The notes: generated by a model from the letters alone, not told the origin. DNA of 64,000 nt from Xiheimicrobium sp033763395 (GCA_033763395.1 JANRKQ010000086.1:38507-102506), one strand, 5' to 3'. Shown: positions 30,233 to 39,871, numbered from the stretch's first letter. Made by a program: numbers and translations.

Positions 30233-30479
30233 GTCAAGGTCGTCAAGGTGCACGGCACCTTCCCGTGGCACCGCCATGAGTCGCAGGCCGAGCTCTTCCT
30301 GGTCGTTCGCGGTCGCTTCTGCGTCGAGTACCGAGACCGCACCCTCGAGCTCACCGCGGGCCAGCTCACCGTCGTGCCGCCCGGGGTCGAGCACCGCACG
30401 TCGGCGGTCGACGAGGCCGAGGTGCTGATCTTCGAGCCGCAAGGCGTCGTCAACACCGGCGACGCGCCCGTGTCGGCGT

Positions 30480-30508
<29 letters not shown>
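30209..30508 (+). CDS. Cupin-domain protein, N-terminally shortened
   Basis: The 99-residue product begins at ATG 30209 behind a good GGAGGGTGAAG ribosome site and contains a complete cupin core. Motif 1 is WHRHESQAELFLVVRG, supplying His, His and Glu metal ligands; motif 2 is PPGVEHR, supplying the last His. The body VEYRDRTLELTAGQLTVVP and the C-terminal EPQGVVNTGDAPVS segment match a widespread small cupin family. Members of that family normally have about 25 more residues at the N-terminus; these are present upstream but in another frame. A GTG at 30185 is an alternative start. The last 29 bp overlap the 3' end of the convergent DUF808 gene. Reaction unknown. Confidence 0.75.
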
Positions 30509-31328
<820 letters not shown>

Positions 31329-31347
31329 GACGAGCCTCGTAACGACC

Positions 31348-32052
31348 TCAGCGCCGCGTGCCAGCTGACAGGCGCTCGACCACCGCCCGCAAGTCGGCCG
31401 GCAGCGGCGACTCGGCCCTGAAGCCGAGCGCGGGGATCTCGAGGGTGGCCGCGTGGAGCGGCGTTCGGTCGAGCACCACCCCGTCACCCTCTCCGCCGAG
31501 GTCCTTCTCGAGGAGCGGCTGCCGGCGGCCGTACTGGTGATCGACCAGCAGCGGGTGCCCCTTCGCCATGAGGTGCACGCGGATCTGGTGCTGCCGGCCG
31601 GTGAGCGGCTCGCACGCCACCAGCGTGGCCCTGGCGAAGGTCTCGACGGGGCGCACCAACGTTCGGCTCGGCTTGCCCACGAGCCCCGCGGGAGCGACCT
31701 TCATCTTGCGCTTCCGCGCCTCCATCAGCGGCAGGTCGATGTCGAGCGGCCCGCGCACCACGCCCTGCACCAGCGCGAGGTACGTCTTCTTCACCTCGCC
31801 GTGCTCGAACGCCATCGAGGCAGCCCGGTGGCTGTCGGCGTCGAGCGCCAACAGGAGCACACCAGAGGTGTCGCGATCGATCCGGTGCACCACCCACACC
31901 TCGCGGCCGAGCTGGCGGGCGACCGCGTCACGAACGCACACGCCCTCTTCTGCCTCCGTCGCGCGGCCGGGGATCACCAGCATGCCCGGCGGTTTGTCGA
32001 CGGCCACCAGCCCCTTCGGCCCGGCCGGCGTCAGGAGCGTCAGCGCGGTCAT
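31348..32052 (-). CDS. RluA-family RNA pseudouridine synthase
   Basis: The 234-residue enzyme has the family signature VVHRIDRDTSGVLLLALDAD with the catalytic Asp in HRIDRDTSG. Motif I is present as LVAVDKPPGMLVIPG, and the C-terminal RNA-binding segment as CEPLTGRQHQIRVHLMAKGHPLLVD (quoted here as TGRQHQIRVHLMAKGHPL). No N-terminal S4 domain is present, so it is a compact form. Such enzymes isomerise uridine in rRNA or tRNA; the target position cannot be read. The ATG overlaps the stop of the upstream M16 gene by 4 bp. Its place in an operon with envelope peptidases is odd and probably reflects tight gene packing. Confidence 0.93.
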   Translation of the reverse strand: MTALTLLTPAGPKGLVAVDKPPGMLVIPGRATEAEEGVCVRDAVARQLGREVWVVHRIDRDTSGVLLLALDADSHRAASMAFEHGEVKKTYLALVQGVVRGPLDIDLPLMEARKRKMKVAPAGLVGKPSRTLVRPVETFARATLVACEPLTGRQHQIRVHLMAKGHPLLVDHQYGRRQPLLEKDLGGEGDGVVLDRTPLHAATLEIPALGFRAESPLPADLRAVVERLSAGTRR

Positions 32053-33395
32053 TCCAGATCGGCCGGCTTCGCCACCGTCACCAGCCCGTACTTCCCAGCG
32101 ATCTGCGTGAGCCCGCGCGCGTCACCGACGAGCACGATGACGCGCTGATCGGTGAAGAGGTGCTTCGCGGCCGCAGCGGCGGCGTCCTTCGCGGTGACGG
32201 CGTTCACCCGGTCGCGGTACCCGCTGATCCAGTCCTCCGGGAGGCCGTAGTGCTGCACGTCGGCGATGGCCCCGGCGACGGCCTCGTTCGTCTCGAGCCG
32301 CGCCGGGTAGAGGCCCGAGATGTAGCGCTTCATGGTGTCGACCTCGACCGGCGTCGGCCCCTTCGTGCGCATCTTCTTCACCTCGCCGAGCGCCACGTCG
32401 AGCAGCGTGCCGACCGACTTGGTCTTGGTGAACGAGCTGACGAGGAACGTCCCGGCGCCGCTCATCATGTCGAACGAGCTGCTCGCGCCGTACGAGAGGC
32501 CACGCTTCACGCGGATCTCAGAGATCAGCCGCGAGGTGAAGCCGCCTCCCAGCACCGCGTTCATGACGATCAACGGGAAGTGGTCGACGTGGCCGCGCTT
32601 CACGCCCGCCGCGCCGATGCGCACCTGCACCTGCGTCTGCTCGGGCTTGTCCACGATGATGACGTGGCCGGCGTCTTTCGGGCCGGACCAGTCGGGCACG
32701 TGGGGCGCGAACTCGGGGCCACCCTTCCACGAGCCGAAGATGCGATCGGCCACGGTGGTGACCCGATCGACGTCGATGTCACCGACGACGTACAGGTGCG
32801 ACAGCGTCGGCGACAGGCGCGTGCGGTGGAACTCGATCAGATCGTCCCGCGTGAGCGCCTCGATCGAGCGCCGCTGCCCGAGCGTCTCGTGGCCGTAGGG
32901 GTGGTTGCCCCACATCGCGCGCGCCCAGGCCCGCTCGGCCAGCGTCCCGGGATCGTCGAGCTCGTTCTGGAGCTGCGCGAGGGTGCGTCGGCGGGCCGAC
33001 TCGATCTCGTCCGACGGGAAGTCGGGATGCTGGAGCACCACCCCCATCAGCTCGAGCATCGCCTCGAGGTGCTTCGAGGGCGCGCTCAACGACAGCACGA
33101 CGTTCTCTTCGTTCGCGTAGCCCCCAAGCGCGGCGCCGACGAAGTCGACGGCCTCGGAGATGTCGTCGGCCGTGCGGCCGCCGGCGCCCCGACGGAACAG
33201 CCGCGACGCGAAGTCCGCCACGCCGGCCCGGCCCGTCGGATCCCACACGCTGCCGCCACGCATCACCAGCCGCACCGCCACCAGCGGGAGTGGCCCGCGC
33301 GGAACCAGGTGCAGCTGGAGCCCGTTCCCGAGCCGGCGGCGCTCGTGCTGCGGGAGCTTCAAGGGACGCAGCTTCGACGTCACGGCCCTCGTCAT
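32049..33395 (-). CDS. M16 peptidase-like protein, catalytically inactive partner subunit
   Basis: The 448-residue protein has the two-domain M16 fold (HERRRLGNGLQLHLVPRGPL at the start). The zinc motif HxxEH is absent: the corresponding segment near residue 61 reads DFASR. It retains the C-domain Arg/Tyr substrate-clamp motif (EIRVKRGLSYGASS). In heterodimeric bacterial M16 proteases one subunit carries the zinc site and the other the R/Y pair. This gene directly follows the zinc-bearing subunit with a 4-bp overlap, so the two most likely form one enzyme. No signal peptide is evident, so the location is unclear. Its stop overlaps the pseudouridine synthase start. Confidence 0.9.
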   Translation of the reverse strand: MTRAVTSKLRPLKLPQHERRRLGNGLQLHLVPRGPLPLVAVRLVMRGGSVWDPTGRAGVADFASRLFRRGAGGRTADDISEAVDFVGAALGGYANEENVVLSLSAPSKHLEAMLELMGVVLQHPDFPSDEIESARRRTLAQLQNELDDPGTLAERAWARAMWGNHPYGHETLGQRRSIEALTRDDLIEFHRTRLSPTLSHLYVVGDIDVDRVTTVADRIFGSWKGGPEFAPHVPDWSGPKDAGHVIIVDKPEQTQVQVRIGAAGVKRGHVDHFPLIVMNAVLGGGFTSRLISEIRVKRGLSYGASSSFDMMSGAGTFLVSSFTKTKSVGTLLDVALGEVKKMRTKGPTPVEVDTMKRYISGLYPARLETNEAVAGAIADVQHYGLPEDWISGYRDRVNAVTAKDAAAAAAKHLFTDQRVIVLVGDARGLTQIAGKYGLVTVAKPADLE

Positions 33396-34717
33396 GCCGC
33401 CGCCTCGAGGCCGGTCTCGGGCACCAGGGTGACGACGTTCTTCTTCGAGGGCGAAAGGTACTTGCGCACGGCCTCCTTCACCTGCACGGAGGTGATCGAC
33501 TCGTACGCCGACGGCAGCGCAAGGCCCTTGCGCCAGTCGCCCAGCATCATCTCGTAGGTGCCGAGCGCATGGGCGCGGCCGCTGTTGGTCGCCAGCTCCC
33601 GCGTCAGCGTCGCCGCGAGGTTGTTCTTGGCCTTCTCGAGCTCCCGGGCGCTCAGGCCGTCTTCCGCCACCTTCTCGAGCTCTTCGGCGAGCGCCGCCTC
33701 GGCCTTGAGGGGGTCTCCGCCCGGCTTGAGCTCGAGCCCGATGGTGAAGGAGCCCGGGTCGAAGCGCCAGGTCCAGTCGACGCTGACGCCGACCGCCACC
33801 TCGAGCTCATGCACCAGCCGCTTGTGGAACCGGCTCGATTGGCCGACCGACAGCGCGTACTGCACCACGTCGAGCGCGAGGGTGTCGGGGTGATCACCCT
33901 TCGGGCCGCGCCAGGCGATCATGAGCGACGGCGCCTGGGCCGGGTGGTGCACCTGCGCGCGCCGCTCGCCCTTCTGCTCCGGCTCGGCGTCGAGCACCGG
34001 CGGCACCGGCGGGCCCGCCTTGATCGCGCCGTAGTACTTCTTGATCAGCGCCAGCGCCTGCTTCGGGTCGAAGTCGCCCGACACGTAGATGGTGGCGTTG
34101 TTCGGCGCGTAGAACGTGCGGAAGTAGTCGAGGCAGTCGTCACGCGTGATGTTCTCGATGTCCCGCATCCACCCGATCACGGGCCAGCGGTACGGGTGGG
34201 CCTTGTAGACGAGCGCGCCCAGCTCCTCGTCCATCATGCCGGCGATCTCGTTGTCGACGCGCAGGCGGCGCTCCTCGATGACGACCTGCCGCTCGCTGGC
34301 GAGCATCTTCGGCGTCACCGCCAGGGAGCGCATGCGATCGCTCTCGAGGTCGATCACCTTCTCGAGGGCCTCGGCCATGAAGTCCTCGTAGTAGACGGTG
34401 AGATCGTTCGACGTGTACGCGTTCGAGCTGCCGCCGTTCGACTCGAGCACCTTGTCGAACATGCCCGGGCCGTACTTCTTCGCGCCGTTGAACATCATGT
34501 GCTCGAAGAGGTGACTGATGCCCGTGATGCCGGGCCGCTCGTTGCGCGCCCCCACCTTGAAGAACGTGTAGAAGCTGCAGGTCGGCACGGCGTCGTTCGG
34601 CAGCAGGCGAATGCGCAGGCCGTTCGGCAGCTTCGTTTCGATCACCGAGTCGGCGATGGCGGCGAGCGCGGGGGGCAGCTTCACGGCGGCCTTCGTGCGG
34701 GGGGAAGACTTCGGCAT
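33392..34717 (-). CDS. M16-family zinc peptidase, catalytic subunit
   Basis: The 441-residue protein has the inverted zinc motif HLFEH (His69, Glu72, His73) in GITGISHLFEHMMFNGAKKY, and a downstream acidic helix (VYYEDFMAEALEKVIDLESD) that supplies the third ligand. The C-domain follows with ATIYVSGDFDPKQALALIKK. This is the pitrilysin/processing-peptidase family that cleaves short peptides. Paired with the inactive subunit downstream (4-bp overlap), it should form a heterodimeric clamp. The ATG at 34717 lies 12 bp after the lipoprotein hydrolase stop, with a GGAGTTC ribosome site. A role in degrading exported peptides or signal peptides is plausible; not shown. Confidence 0.94.
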   Translation of the reverse strand: MPKSSPRTKAAVKLPPALAAIADSVIETKLPNGLRIRLLPNDAVPTCSFYTFFKVGARNERPGITGISHLFEHMMFNGAKKYGPGMFDKVLESNGGSSNAYTSNDLTVYYEDFMAEALEKVIDLESDRMRSLAVTPKMLASERQVVIEERRLRVDNEIAGMMDEELGALVYKAHPYRWPVIGWMRDIENITRDDCLDYFRTFYAPNNATIYVSGDFDPKQALALIKKYYGAIKAGPPVPPVLDAEPEQKGERRAQVHHPAQAPSLMIAWRGPKGDHPDTLALDVVQYALSVGQSSRFHKRLVHELEVAVGVSVDWTWRFDPGSFTIGLELKPGGDPLKAEAALAEELEKVAEDGLSARELEKAKNNLAATLTRELATNSGRAHALGTYEMMLGDWRKGLALPSAYESITSVQVKEAVRKYLSPSKKNVVTLVPETGLEAAA

Positions 34718-34729
34718 CGTTCGGAACTC

Positions 34730-35782
34730 CTACAGGCGATCGTGCTGGTTGAAGAAGTCGAGCACCGGGCGAAACACCTCGTCGGGCGCGCGTTCGCCGA
34801 TGACGAGGTCCATGTGACCGTACTCGCCGAGGGCGCCGTTCGCGCGGGTAATCAGCAGCCAGCGCCTGGGCCCACCGAGGGCGCGGTACCCGTCCATCAC
34901 GGCAGGGGTCAGCGCCACCCGGTCGAGCTTGCCGGCGACCACCAGCACCGGCGTGCGGATGCGGGCCATGTCGGCGCGGAAGTCGAGCGTCCCGTCTTTC
35001 GAGGTGAAGCGCCCCGTCGAGATGAGCGTGAGGAGCTGCCGGGCGGTGCCTCCAGCGGTGTCGGCCGTGCCGTAGACGACGAGCCGCTGCCAGGTGGACG
35101 GGTCGGTCGACTCGGGGTTGTAGAAGAAGCGCTGGAAGGGCCCGTCGCGCACCACCGTCATGAAGGGCGCCGCGAGCCCCGCGCCCAGCTGCGACGGCAG
35201 GAGCACATCAGGAGACGCCACCACCTTCGGCCCCAGCCGCGACAGGAGCGCCTCGAGCCCCGTGCCCCAGTCGAGCCGCGTCGGAGCGCCGAGGGTCGCA
35301 ACGGCGTGCAACCCACCCCCGCCCTGCGACAGGTAGGCGTACGCGATCATGCCGCCCATGGAGTGGCCCGCGTAGTCGATGGCCTCGGCGCCGGTGACCG
35401 AGCGCACGTACGCGATGGCGGTGGGGAGATCGTGCTGCCAGTAGTCGTCGAAGAAGATCGGCAGCGTGCGCCCCTTCGCGGGATCGGGCCGATCGGAGTC
35501 GCCGGTGGCCCGCAGCGACATCGTCCACGCTTCGCGGCCCTGCGAGGCGAACCAGCGCGCCATCGAGTGTCGCTCGTCGAGATCCATGTTCCGTTCGTTC
35601 GCCGAGATGCCGTGGCAGAGCAGCACGGGGCGCCCGGTGACGGGGCCCTGCGGCCGGTAGCGCACGAGCGAGAGCTCCCACCCGTCTTTCGTCTTCGGGC
35701 GGTGACGTTCGGCCTCGGGCGGAAGCGGCACGACCCGGAGCCCCGCGCAGCCCACGAGGAGGAAGAGCCACGCCCACCTCAT
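34730..35782 (-). CDS. Alpha/beta-hydrolase-fold lipoprotein
   Basis: The 350-residue protein begins MRWAWLFLLVGCAG; the lipobox LVGC implies a lipid anchor at Cys12. An alpha/beta-hydrolase domain follows. The oxyanion region is LLCHGISANERNMD, the nucleophile elbow is GHSMGG (Ser141), a late acid is in VVAGKLDRVALT and the His in EYGHMDL, so the catalytic triad looks complete. The N-terminal block resembles lipase/poly-ester hydrolase-type members. Predicted to be a lipid-anchored esterase or lipase. It overlaps the preceding hydrolase-like gene by 4 bp. Confidence 0.88.
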   Translation of the reverse strand: MRWAWLFLLVGCAGLRVVPLPPEAERHRPKTKDGWELSLVRYRPQGPVTGRPVLLCHGISANERNMDLDERHSMARWFASQGREAWTMSLRATGDSDRPDPAKGRTLPIFFDDYWQHDLPTAIAYVRSVTGAEAIDYAGHSMGGMIAYAYLSQGGGGLHAVATLGAPTRLDWGTGLEALLSRLGPKVVASPDVLLPSQLGAGLAAPFMTVVRDGPFQRFFYNPESTDPSTWQRLVVYGTADTAGGTARQLLTLISTGRFTSKDGTLDFRADMARIRTPVLVVAGKLDRVALTPAVMDGYRALGGPRRWLLITRANGALGEYGHMDLVIGERAPDEVFRPVLDFFNQHDRL

Positions 35783-36717
35783 GGCGCCACCTCGCCGAGG
35801 AACGCCCCGACGCGGGGGAACACCTTCTTTGGCGCGTCGCGGCCCAGCAGCATCGAGAGGTGGCTGAAGTCCTCTCCACCCTCGGCGCGACTGAACGCGT
35901 GCACCTCGACCGGGCCGGCCATGCGCTCACGCAGCACCGCGCACTGCTCGGGTGGGGCGAAGCCATCGGCGAGGCCCAGGAGCAACAACGTGGGCACCCG
36001 GGCTTCAGAGAGGCGCGCCACCACCGAGCGCCCTGCGAGTGGACGATCGCCGGTGTTCATCCACGCGAGGAGTTCGGCCGCCACTGGCCTCGAGAGATCG
36101 CGCGTGCCCGTCGCGAGGAACGCCTGCTCCGTTCGTTCGGGAAGCTCGGCCCAGAGCGCGAAGAGCTCGTGAAAGGTGCGCGCTCCCGACGGCGACGACG
36201 CGAGCGTCGAGAACCGGCCGCCATCGGCGAGGAACGCGCTGGCCAGCGTGCTCGGCGGCGCCGCCAGCATCGGCGTGTTGAGCGCGACGACCCGGCGAAC
36301 GCGTGCGCCCTGCCCGTGGGCGGCCAGCACCAGCGAGCCCACCCAGCCGTGCACCACGAGATCGACCTGCTCGAGCTTCAGCGCGTCGAGCACCGCGGGG
36401 AGGTCGATCATCGCCATCGGCTCCAGCGCCAGGCCCGGCCCCGACTTCCCCTGCCCCCGCAGCTCCACCACGTAGACGAGCCGGCCAGCCGCGCTCAGCC
36501 ACCGCGCCAGCCCCCGGCCCTCGAAGTCGTACGCGGCGCGCGAGAAGCCCACGTCAGGCACCAGCACCACCGGCGGCAACGACGTCACCACGCCCGGCCG
36601 TTGGTAGCGATAGACGGCCAGCGCTGCGCCATCGCCCGCCGTGACGCGCCGATGCGAGACCTGCACCTCGACGGGCGCGGCCAGCACCAGGAGCGCGACC
36701 GCCGCGAACGACGTCAC
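35779..36717 (-). CDS. Alpha/beta-hydrolase-fold protein lacking the usual nucleophile
   Basis: The 312-residue protein has an N-terminal signal-like stretch (VTSFAAVALLVLAAPVEVQV) and an alpha/beta-hydrolase body (PPVVLVPDVGFSRAAYDFEG, then YVVELRGQGKSG). At the nucleophile elbow the sequence reads VVHGWVGSLVL (residues 121-131). Here the expected GHSMGG-type Ser is replaced by Gly or Trp, while a late Asp (LLGLADGFAPP) and a His (EDFSHLSML) remain. It may be inactive or use another chemistry. It is probably periplasmic and paralogous in layout to the lipoprotein hydrolase immediately downstream. GTG 36717 overlaps the response-regulator stop by 4 bp; the longer frame to 36912 lies inside that gene. 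Confidence 0.82.
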   Translation of the reverse strand: MTSFAAVALLVLAAPVEVQVSHRRVTAGDGAALAVYRYQRPGVVTSLPPVVLVPDVGFSRAAYDFEGRGLARWLSAAGRLVYVVELRGQGKSGPGLALEPMAMIDLPAVLDALKLEQVDLVVHGWVGSLVLAAHGQGARVRRVVALNTPMLAAPPSTLASAFLADGGRFSTLASSPSGARTFHELFALWAELPERTEQAFLATGTRDLSRPVAAELLAWMNTGDRPLAGRSVVARLSEARVPTLLLLGLADGFAPPEQCAVLRERMAGPVEVHAFSRAEGGEDFSHLSMLLGRDAPKKVFPRVGAFLGEVAP

Positions 36718-37373
36718 AGCTCGACGATCCCCGCCTTGAGCGCGAGCACCACCGCGTCGACGTGCGAGTTGACGCCCATCTTCCGGTAGATGTGCCCCAG
36801 GTGCGTGCGCACGGTGCGGCGCTCGAGCTCCATCACCCGGCCGACCTCGGCGTTCGACAGGCCCTTGGCCACGTACCGGAGCACGTCGAACTCCAGCGGC
36901 GTCAGGCCCCACGGGTTCGACGGTTGCTCCGGACGCGCCTGCACGGACTGGAAGTAGTTCCAGAACCGCCGGGCGATGCGGGCCTCGAGCACCGTGCCGC
37001 CGGCCATCACCTCGTGAATACCGGAGCGGATCTTCTCGGGGCCCACGCGCTTGACGAGGTACCCCGACGCGCCCGCCTGCATCGCCTCGTACACCTTCTG
37101 CTCGTCGTCGAAGCTGGTGAGGATCAGCACCTCGACCTGCGGCACCTTGCGCTTGAGCCGGCGCGTCACCTCGATGCCGTCGATGCCGGGCAGCTCGAGA
37201 TCGAGGAGCACGAGCTGCGGAACGAGCCGGGCGACCTCGTCGACGCCGCTCTCTCCGTCACGCGCCGAGCCGACCACCTCGAGCTCGGGGAAGGCCGCGA
37301 GCGCCTTGAGCAGGTTGGCGAGCAGCGCCGCCTGATCCTCCACCACGTAGATTCGAGTCGTCTCGCTCGTCAT
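36714..37373 (-). CDS. NarL/LuxR-family DNA-binding response regulator
   Basis: The 219-residue protein has an N-terminal receiver domain with acidic pocket VVEDQ, phosphoacceptor Asp58 in LVLLDLELPG, a conserved Thr in ILTSF and Lys in YLVKR. A C-terminal LuxR-type helix-turn-helix follows (LTPLEFDVLRYVAKGLSNAE, then RTVRTHLGHIYRKMGVNS). No histidine kinase gene is adjacent; instead its start overlaps the stop of a pseudokinase gene by 4 bp. The start at 37373 was chosen for this overlap and the family start. It probably controls transcription in response to a partner encoded elsewhere or to input through the pseudokinase. Confidence 0.93.
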   Translation of the reverse strand: MTSETTRIYVVEDQAALLANLLKALAAFPELEVVGSARDGESGVDEVARLVPQLVLLDLELPGIDGIEVTRRLKRKVPQVEVLILTSFDDEQKVYEAMQAGASGYLVKRVGPEKIRSGIHEVMAGGTVLEARIARRFWNYFQSVQARPEQPSNPWGLTPLEFDVLRYVAKGLSNAEVGRVMELERRTVRTHLGHIYRKMGVNSHVDAVVLALKAGIVEL

Positions 37374-39430
37374 CGGAAGTTGGGGTCGACCTTCGCGTGC
37401 TTGCCGGCCTCGAGCCGCAGGGACGACTTCCATTCCTGCTTCGTCTTCGAGTCAACCACCTTGAGCGCGTGCTGGCCGGGCGCCACGGGCAGCTTGTTGG
37501 TGCCGCCGCAGACCCGCACGCCATCGAGGAAGACCGTCGCCGGGCGCCTGGCCACCACCGTGAGAGACGCCGTCGGCACATTGGCGGGCGGCGCGTAGCA
37601 GTCGCTGCGAGGCGGCGGCGGCGGCGGCTTGACGGGCCTGGGTGGCTCCACCTTCTTCGGGGGCGGCGCGGGCTCATCGTCCTTCGGGAACACCGTCTTG
37701 TTCACCTTGTCGAAGTCCGGCAGCTTCTTCGGCAGCGGAGCGGTCGGCCCCGGCACCGCGAGGCCCTTCGGGCGCCGCAGCTTGAGCAGCTCGACCTCGA
37801 TGGGCGCCGGCATCCACGAGATGAGATCGCCCACCGGGTCGGGGCTCTTGAGCAGCCAGAAGCCGACGAGGCCGAGCGTGACGAGCGTGAGAATCGCCGC
37901 GCCGCCGCGCACCGCCTGCACCCCAGCGCGCCGGCGCTGTTCCCGCTCCTTGCGCCAGTCAGGCGGCTGCTCATCGGTGTCGCGCTTGAACGCCGCGGCG
38001 AACGTCACCAGCGTCTTGAGCGCCTGACGCTCCGAGGCCTGCTTCGAGGGCTTCGGGCCGACGGCGCCCAGCCTCTGGGCGGACTGGCTGGTGGCCTTCG
38101 GAGGCTCCGAGGCCGGCGCCGGCGGCAGCGTGTCGGTGGGCGCGAAGTCTTCGATGACGCGAACCCGGCGATCGACGGCGTCGCCGCTCGACGAGTCGAC
38201 GTTCGGCGTCGCGAGCTGACCGGCCGGCGCCTCCCAGGTGAGGCGCGCGCCAACGGGCGGGAGCGTGTCGTGCACGCCGGGATCCGTCACGTCTGGGCGG
38301 TCGGCTCCACCGAGGCGGATCGTCTGGCGCAGGTCGAGCGGCTGATCGGCCGGCGCGCCGCCCTGCCCCGGGTTCGTCGTCTCGTCACCCGGGCTGAAGA
38401 CCGGCAGCCCGTCGCTCGTGCTGGTGCGATCGTCGACCGCGCCACCCGAGAACGGCGCGCGGCGATCGTCGGCCTCGGGCAGCTCGAGGGACGCGACGAG
38501 GTCGCTCACGCCATCGATGGGCTCGAGGTCGAACGACGTGGTGAAGGGCGGCGGGGCCAGCGCGTTGAGCACGACGTCGCGGGGGAACAGCTCCTCGACG
38601 AACTTCTTCACGTCGCCGCGCCCGGGCACCCCGCCCTGGGCCGAGAGGAACTCGCGCAGCGCATCGGCCAGCTCGGCGCACGTGCGCTGCCGCCGCGCCG
38701 GAGCCGTCTCGAGGGCGCGCATCACGATGGCGTCGATGCGCGAATGCACGCGGCGAACGAGCCGGCTGGGCGGTGGCAGCTTCTCGGCCTGGCGCGTGGT
38801 GAGGCTGTCGCGGCCGATGGTGGGCTCCTTCAGCGTGAGCAGCTCGTAGGCCATCGCCCCCAGCGCGTAGACGTCGGTGGCCGGCGTCGAGTCGGCGAGG
38901 GCCTTGAGCTCTGGCGCGCGGTAGCTCGAGCGGCCCCGGCTGCCGAAGGCCTTGCGGAGCCCCGGCGACGCCAACAGCGCCCGCAGCGCCCCGAAGTCGG
39001 CGACCGACGCCGCGCCGTCACTGCCGAGCAGCACGTTGCCCGGGGTGAGCGCGCCGTGCACCACGCCGCCCCCGTGCGCCGCCTCGAGAATGCCGGCCAC
39101 CTCGATCACGAAGCCGATGGCCACGGCTGGAGGGAGCACCACCTCGCGGGTGTTGAGGCGGGTCAGCGCCTGGCCGAGCGTGTACCGGCCAGAGTCCTCG
39201 CGCACGATGGCGAGCCGTCGATTCAACAGCCCCACCTGGAGCACCCGCGAGACGCCCGCCTGCGGCACCTCGGCGAGCCGCTGCGCGACGTCGGCGACGA
39301 CCCGCGCGTAGGCGAGGTCGGTCGTCTTCGGGTGAAAGAGCTTGATGACGACCGAGCCCGCGCCCTCGCGGTCCGCGCGGTACAGCTCGCTCAGCTCAGA
39401 CGCCTCGAGGCGCCCCACCAGCCGGTACAC
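37370..39430 (-). CDS. Ser/Thr kinase-like protein with degenerate catalytic loop (predicted pseudokinase)
   Basis: The 686-residue protein has an N-terminal kinase fold (about 1-265). The ATP lysine K30 (SVVIK), the metal-binding DFG (D145) and a YRAPEL activation-segment end are kept. The catalytic loop reads HGALTPGN (125-132), so the proton-accepting Asp of HRD is Ala127. A long acidic, Pro-rich linker of about 250 residues follows, then one membrane helix (GGAAILTLVTLGLVGFWLL). The extracytoplasmic end has a Lys/Pro-rich stretch and a PEGA-like domain (SLTVVARRPATVFLDGVRVC, then APGQHALKVVDSKTK). It is the first gene of an eight-gene operon and overlaps the response regulator gene by 4 bp. 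A scaffolding or sensing role is more likely than phosphotransfer, though some HRD-deficient kinases are active. Confidence 0.88.
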   Translation of the reverse strand: MYRLVGRLEASELSELYRADREGAGSVVIKLFHPKTTDLAYARVVADVAQRLAEVPQAGVSRVLQVGLLNRRLAIVREDSGRYTLGQALTRLNTREVVLPPAVAIGFVIEVAGILEAAHGGGVVHGALTPGNVLLGSDGAASVADFGALRALLASPGLRKAFGSRGRSSYRAPELKALADSTPATDVYALGAMAYELLTLKEPTIGRDSLTTRQAEKLPPPSRLVRRVHSRIDAIVMRALETAPARRQRTCAELADALREFLSAQGGVPGRGDVKKFVEELFPRDVVLNALAPPPFTTSFDLEPIDGVSDLVASLELPEADDRRAPFSGGAVDDRTSTSDGLPVFSPGDETTNPGQGGAPADQPLDLRQTIRLGGADRPDVTDPGVHDTLPPVGARLTWEAPAGQLATPNVDSSSGDAVDRRVRVIEDFAPTDTLPPAPASEPPKATSQSAQRLGAVGPKPSKQASERQALKTLVTFAAAFKRDTDEQPPDWRKEREQRRRAGVQAVRGGAAILTLVTLGLVGFWLLKSPDPVGDLISWMPAPIEVELLKLRRPKGLAVPGPTAPLPKKLPDFDKVNKTVFPKDDEPAPPPKKVEPPRPVKPPPPPPRSDCYAPPANVPTASLTVVARRPATVFLDGVRVCGGTNKLPVAPGQHALKVVDSKTKQEWKSSLRLEAGKHAKVDPNFR

Positions 39431-39498
39431 CGGGCGGACTGTAGGCCCAACTGGCCATCGGCGGTGAGCGCATCAAGCGGCCACGCCCTCCACGTCCG

Positions 39499-39828
39499 TC
39501 AGCGCCTGGAGCGACGGGCCTTCGGCGCGGGGCGGTTCTTGAACAGCTCCCAGGCGTCGAAGCGGAAGCCGCACCACACGCACTCGACGCCGCGCGGGCC
39601 CTTCGGGAGTTCGAGCGTACAGCCCGGGCACCGCGGCCTCGGTCGCTCGGGGCGCACCACCCGCGCCGTGGGCCGCAGCTCGTCGAGGCGGCCCCGGCTG
39701 CGCACCTCGGCCGCTTCACGCCGCACCCGCGCCTCGAGGTGCTTCATGCGCAGCTCGAGGTCTGCGATGCGGTCGAGCAGCACCCGCTTCTCGTCGAGGC
39801 TCAGTGTCTGGCTGCGTCGGGCCGCCAT
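39499..39828 (-). CDS. Small coiled-coil/zinc-ribbon protein
   Basis: The 109-residue protein starts with a charged helix likely to form a coiled coil (LSLDEKRVLLDRIADLELRM, then KHLEARVRREAAEV). It ends in a four-Cys zinc ribbon (CPGCTLELP and CVWCGFRFD) with a basic tail (KARRSRR). No named family is recognised. The layout, a helix plus a zinc ribbon, suggests a nucleic-acid or protein adaptor. It stands alone on the minus strand, 68 bp upstream of the pseudokinase gene start, and is divergent from the 5'-nucleotidase gene. Confidence 0.75.
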   Translation of the reverse strand: MAARRSQTLSLDEKRVLLDRIADLELRMKHLEARVRREAAEVRSRGRLDELRPTARVVRPERPRPRCPGCTLELPKGPRGVECVWCGFRFDAWELFKNRPAPKARRSRR

Positions 39829-39871
39829 CGCTTGTAGAAGCGTGGCACGCCAGCCGGATCAGGGGAAAAAA

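Noticed and set aside
37397..39871. Upstream extension of the 5'-nucleotidase frame by about 825 codons
   Set aside because: The extension is antisense to the pseudokinase and zinc-ribbon genes and has no family similarity; GTG 39872 with AGGGG is the credible start.
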